Source of the DNA: Cupriavidus sp.
Lineage (GTDB): Bacteria; Pseudomonadota; Gammaproteobacteria; Burkholderiales; Burkholderiaceae
Reading direction: 5' to 3'
DNA length: 5,373 bases
Assembly (NCBI GenBank): GCA_013362725.1
Contig: JABFVP010000154.1
Span: 1 to 5,373, forward strand
How positions within the stretch are numbered: position 1 is the stretch's first letter; every line of letters starts with the position of its first letter. The translations under genes were made by a program, and so were the position numbers. A model generated the notes under the pieces. That model did no database searches and had not been told where the DNA came from. It worked only from the letters and a program-made list of their open reading frames with translations. This document shows positions 4,412 to 5,373 of this stretch, one piece after another.

Positions 4412-5373
4412 ATGACCTCTGTCCTGCGTCTTTCCGATCTGATTTCCCAAGGCAAACTCTCCGGCAAGCGTGTGTTCATCCGTGCCGACCTGAACGTGCC
4501 GCAGGATGACGCCGGCAATATCACCGAAGACACCCGCATCCGTGCCTCCGTGCCCGCGATCGAGGCCTGCCTGGGCGCCGGTGCGGCAGTGATGGTCACG
4601 TCCCACCTGGGCCGCCCGACCGAGGGCGAGCTCAAGCCCGAAGACTCGCTGGCCCCGATCGCCGCGCGCCTGTCCGAACTGCTTGGCAAGCCGGTCAAGC
4701 TGGTGCAGAACTGGGTCGACGGCGTCGAAGTGGCGCCCGGCCAGGTGGTGCTGCTGGAAAACTGCCGCGTCAACAAGGGCGAGAAGAAGAACAGCGACGA
4801 ACTGGCGCAGAAGATGGCCAAGCTCTGCGACATCTACGTCAACGATGCCTTCGGCACCGCGCACCGCGCCGAAGCCACCACCCACGGCATCGCCAAATAC
4901 GCCCCGGTCGCCTGCGCCGGCCCGCTGCTGGCCGCCGAGATCGACGCGCTGGGCAAGGCGCTGGGCCAGCCGGCGCGCCCGCTGGTGGCGATCGTGGCCG
5001 GCTCCAAGGTCTCGACCAAGCTGACCATCCTGAAGTCGCTGGCCGACAAGGTCGACAACCTGGTCGTCGGCGGCGGCATCGCCAACACCTTCATGCTGGC
5101 CGCCGGCCTGAAGATCGGCAAGTCGCTGGCCGAAGCCGACCTGGTCGGCGACGCCAAGGCGATCATCGACATAATGGCCAAACGCGGCGCCTCGGTGCCC
5201 ATTCCCGTCGACGTGGTCTGCGCCAAGGAGTTCAGCGCGACCGCCGCGGCCACCGTCAAGGACGTCAAGGACGTCGCCGACGACGACATGATCCTCGACA
5301 TCGGCCCCAAGACCGCCGCGATGCTGGCCGGGCAGCTGAAGGCCGCAGGCACCATCGTCTGGAACGGCCCGGT
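4412..5373 (+). CDS. pgk: Phosphoglycerate kinase, N-terminal 320 residues (3' end beyond the window)
   Basis: Pgk is the cytoplasmic enzyme that moves a phosphate between 1,3-bisphosphoglycerate and ADP, making ATP in glycolysis; it runs in reverse in gluconeogenesis and in the Calvin cycle where present. Family signatures are clear: RADLNVP at 24-30 with the substrate-binding D26 and N28, SHLGRP at 64-69, LENCR at 115-119, NDAFGTAHR at 144-152, AGSKVSTK at 196-203 with the nucleotide-site lysines, GGGIANTF at 220-227 and WNGP at 317-320 at the window edge. Bacterial Pgk proteins are about 390-420 residues long, so roughly the last quarter is missing here, including the final glycine-rich nucleotide loop. 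ATG 4412 gives the normal N-terminus; no good Shine-Dalgarno is visible before it. The gene diverges from the regulator pair, and no other glycolytic gene is in view. It appears intact as far as it goes. Confidence 0.97.
   Translation, partial: MTSVLRLSDLISQGKLSGKRVFIRADLNVPQDDAGNITEDTRIRASVPAIEACLGAGAAVMVTSHLGRPTEGELKPEDSLAPIAARLSELLGKPVKLVQNWVDGVEVAPGQVVLLENCRVNKGEKKNSDELAQKMAKLCDIYVNDAFGTAHRAEATTHGIAKYAPVACAGPLLAAEIDALGKALGQPARPLVAIVAGSKVSTKLTILKSLADKVDNLVVGGGIANTFMLAAGLKIGKSLAEADLVGDAKAIIDIMAKRGASVPIPVDVVCAKEFSATAAATVKDVKDVADDDMILDIGPKTAAMLAGQLKAAGTIVWNGP

Noticed and set aside
4355..5355. Minus-strand frames opposite pgk
   Set aside because: They are antisense shadows of a strongly conserved pgk coding sequence.
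1..5373. CRISPR array, insertion sequence, tRNA, riboswitch or phage elements
   Set aside because: No regularly spaced repeats, transposase motifs, terminal inverted repeats with target duplications, tRNA-like folds or phage genes were recognised on either strand.

Overview
The window looks like chromosomal DNA from a high-GC betaproteobacterium, most probably Burkholderiales of the Cupriavidus/Ralstonia type. This rests on the strong G/C bias at third codon positions, a Bug-family (TctC-like) binding protein without its membrane partners, and the style of the Pgk protein. The genus is an inference from sequence character; no database was searched.

Layout, left to right. (1) Bases 1-411 are the 3' end of a SNF2-family helicase gene on the + strand, followed by a GC-rich hairpin that may end its transcript. 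(2) Bases 412-605 are a gap with a possible extended -10 promoter. (3) Bases 606-1625 (+) encode a secreted Bug/TctC-type solute-binding protein with a clear signal peptide. (4) Running towards it on the minus strand are two tandem paralogous genes, 3996-2893 and then 2793-1657. Each encodes a regulator with an N-terminal sensory region, a PAS-like middle and a C-terminal LuxR-type helix-turn-helix. They probably form one transcription unit, with 99 bases between them. (5) Bases 3997-4411 are a 415-base gap between the divergent regulator and pgk genes. It is rich in hairpins, dyads and short direct repeats and must hold control sequences for both directions. (6) From 4412 to the window end (+) is phosphoglycerate kinase, cut off by the window edge after 320 residues.

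The helicase and pgk are housekeeping genes; the Bug gene and the regulator pair form the accessory part between them. A plausible but unproven link is that one or both regulators sense a small molecule and control the convergent binding-protein gene, themselves, or distant genes. No RNA gene, CRISPR array, insertion sequence or phage gene was seen. I found no clearly new system. The most notable items are the tandem regulator pair and the structured DNA upstream of it.
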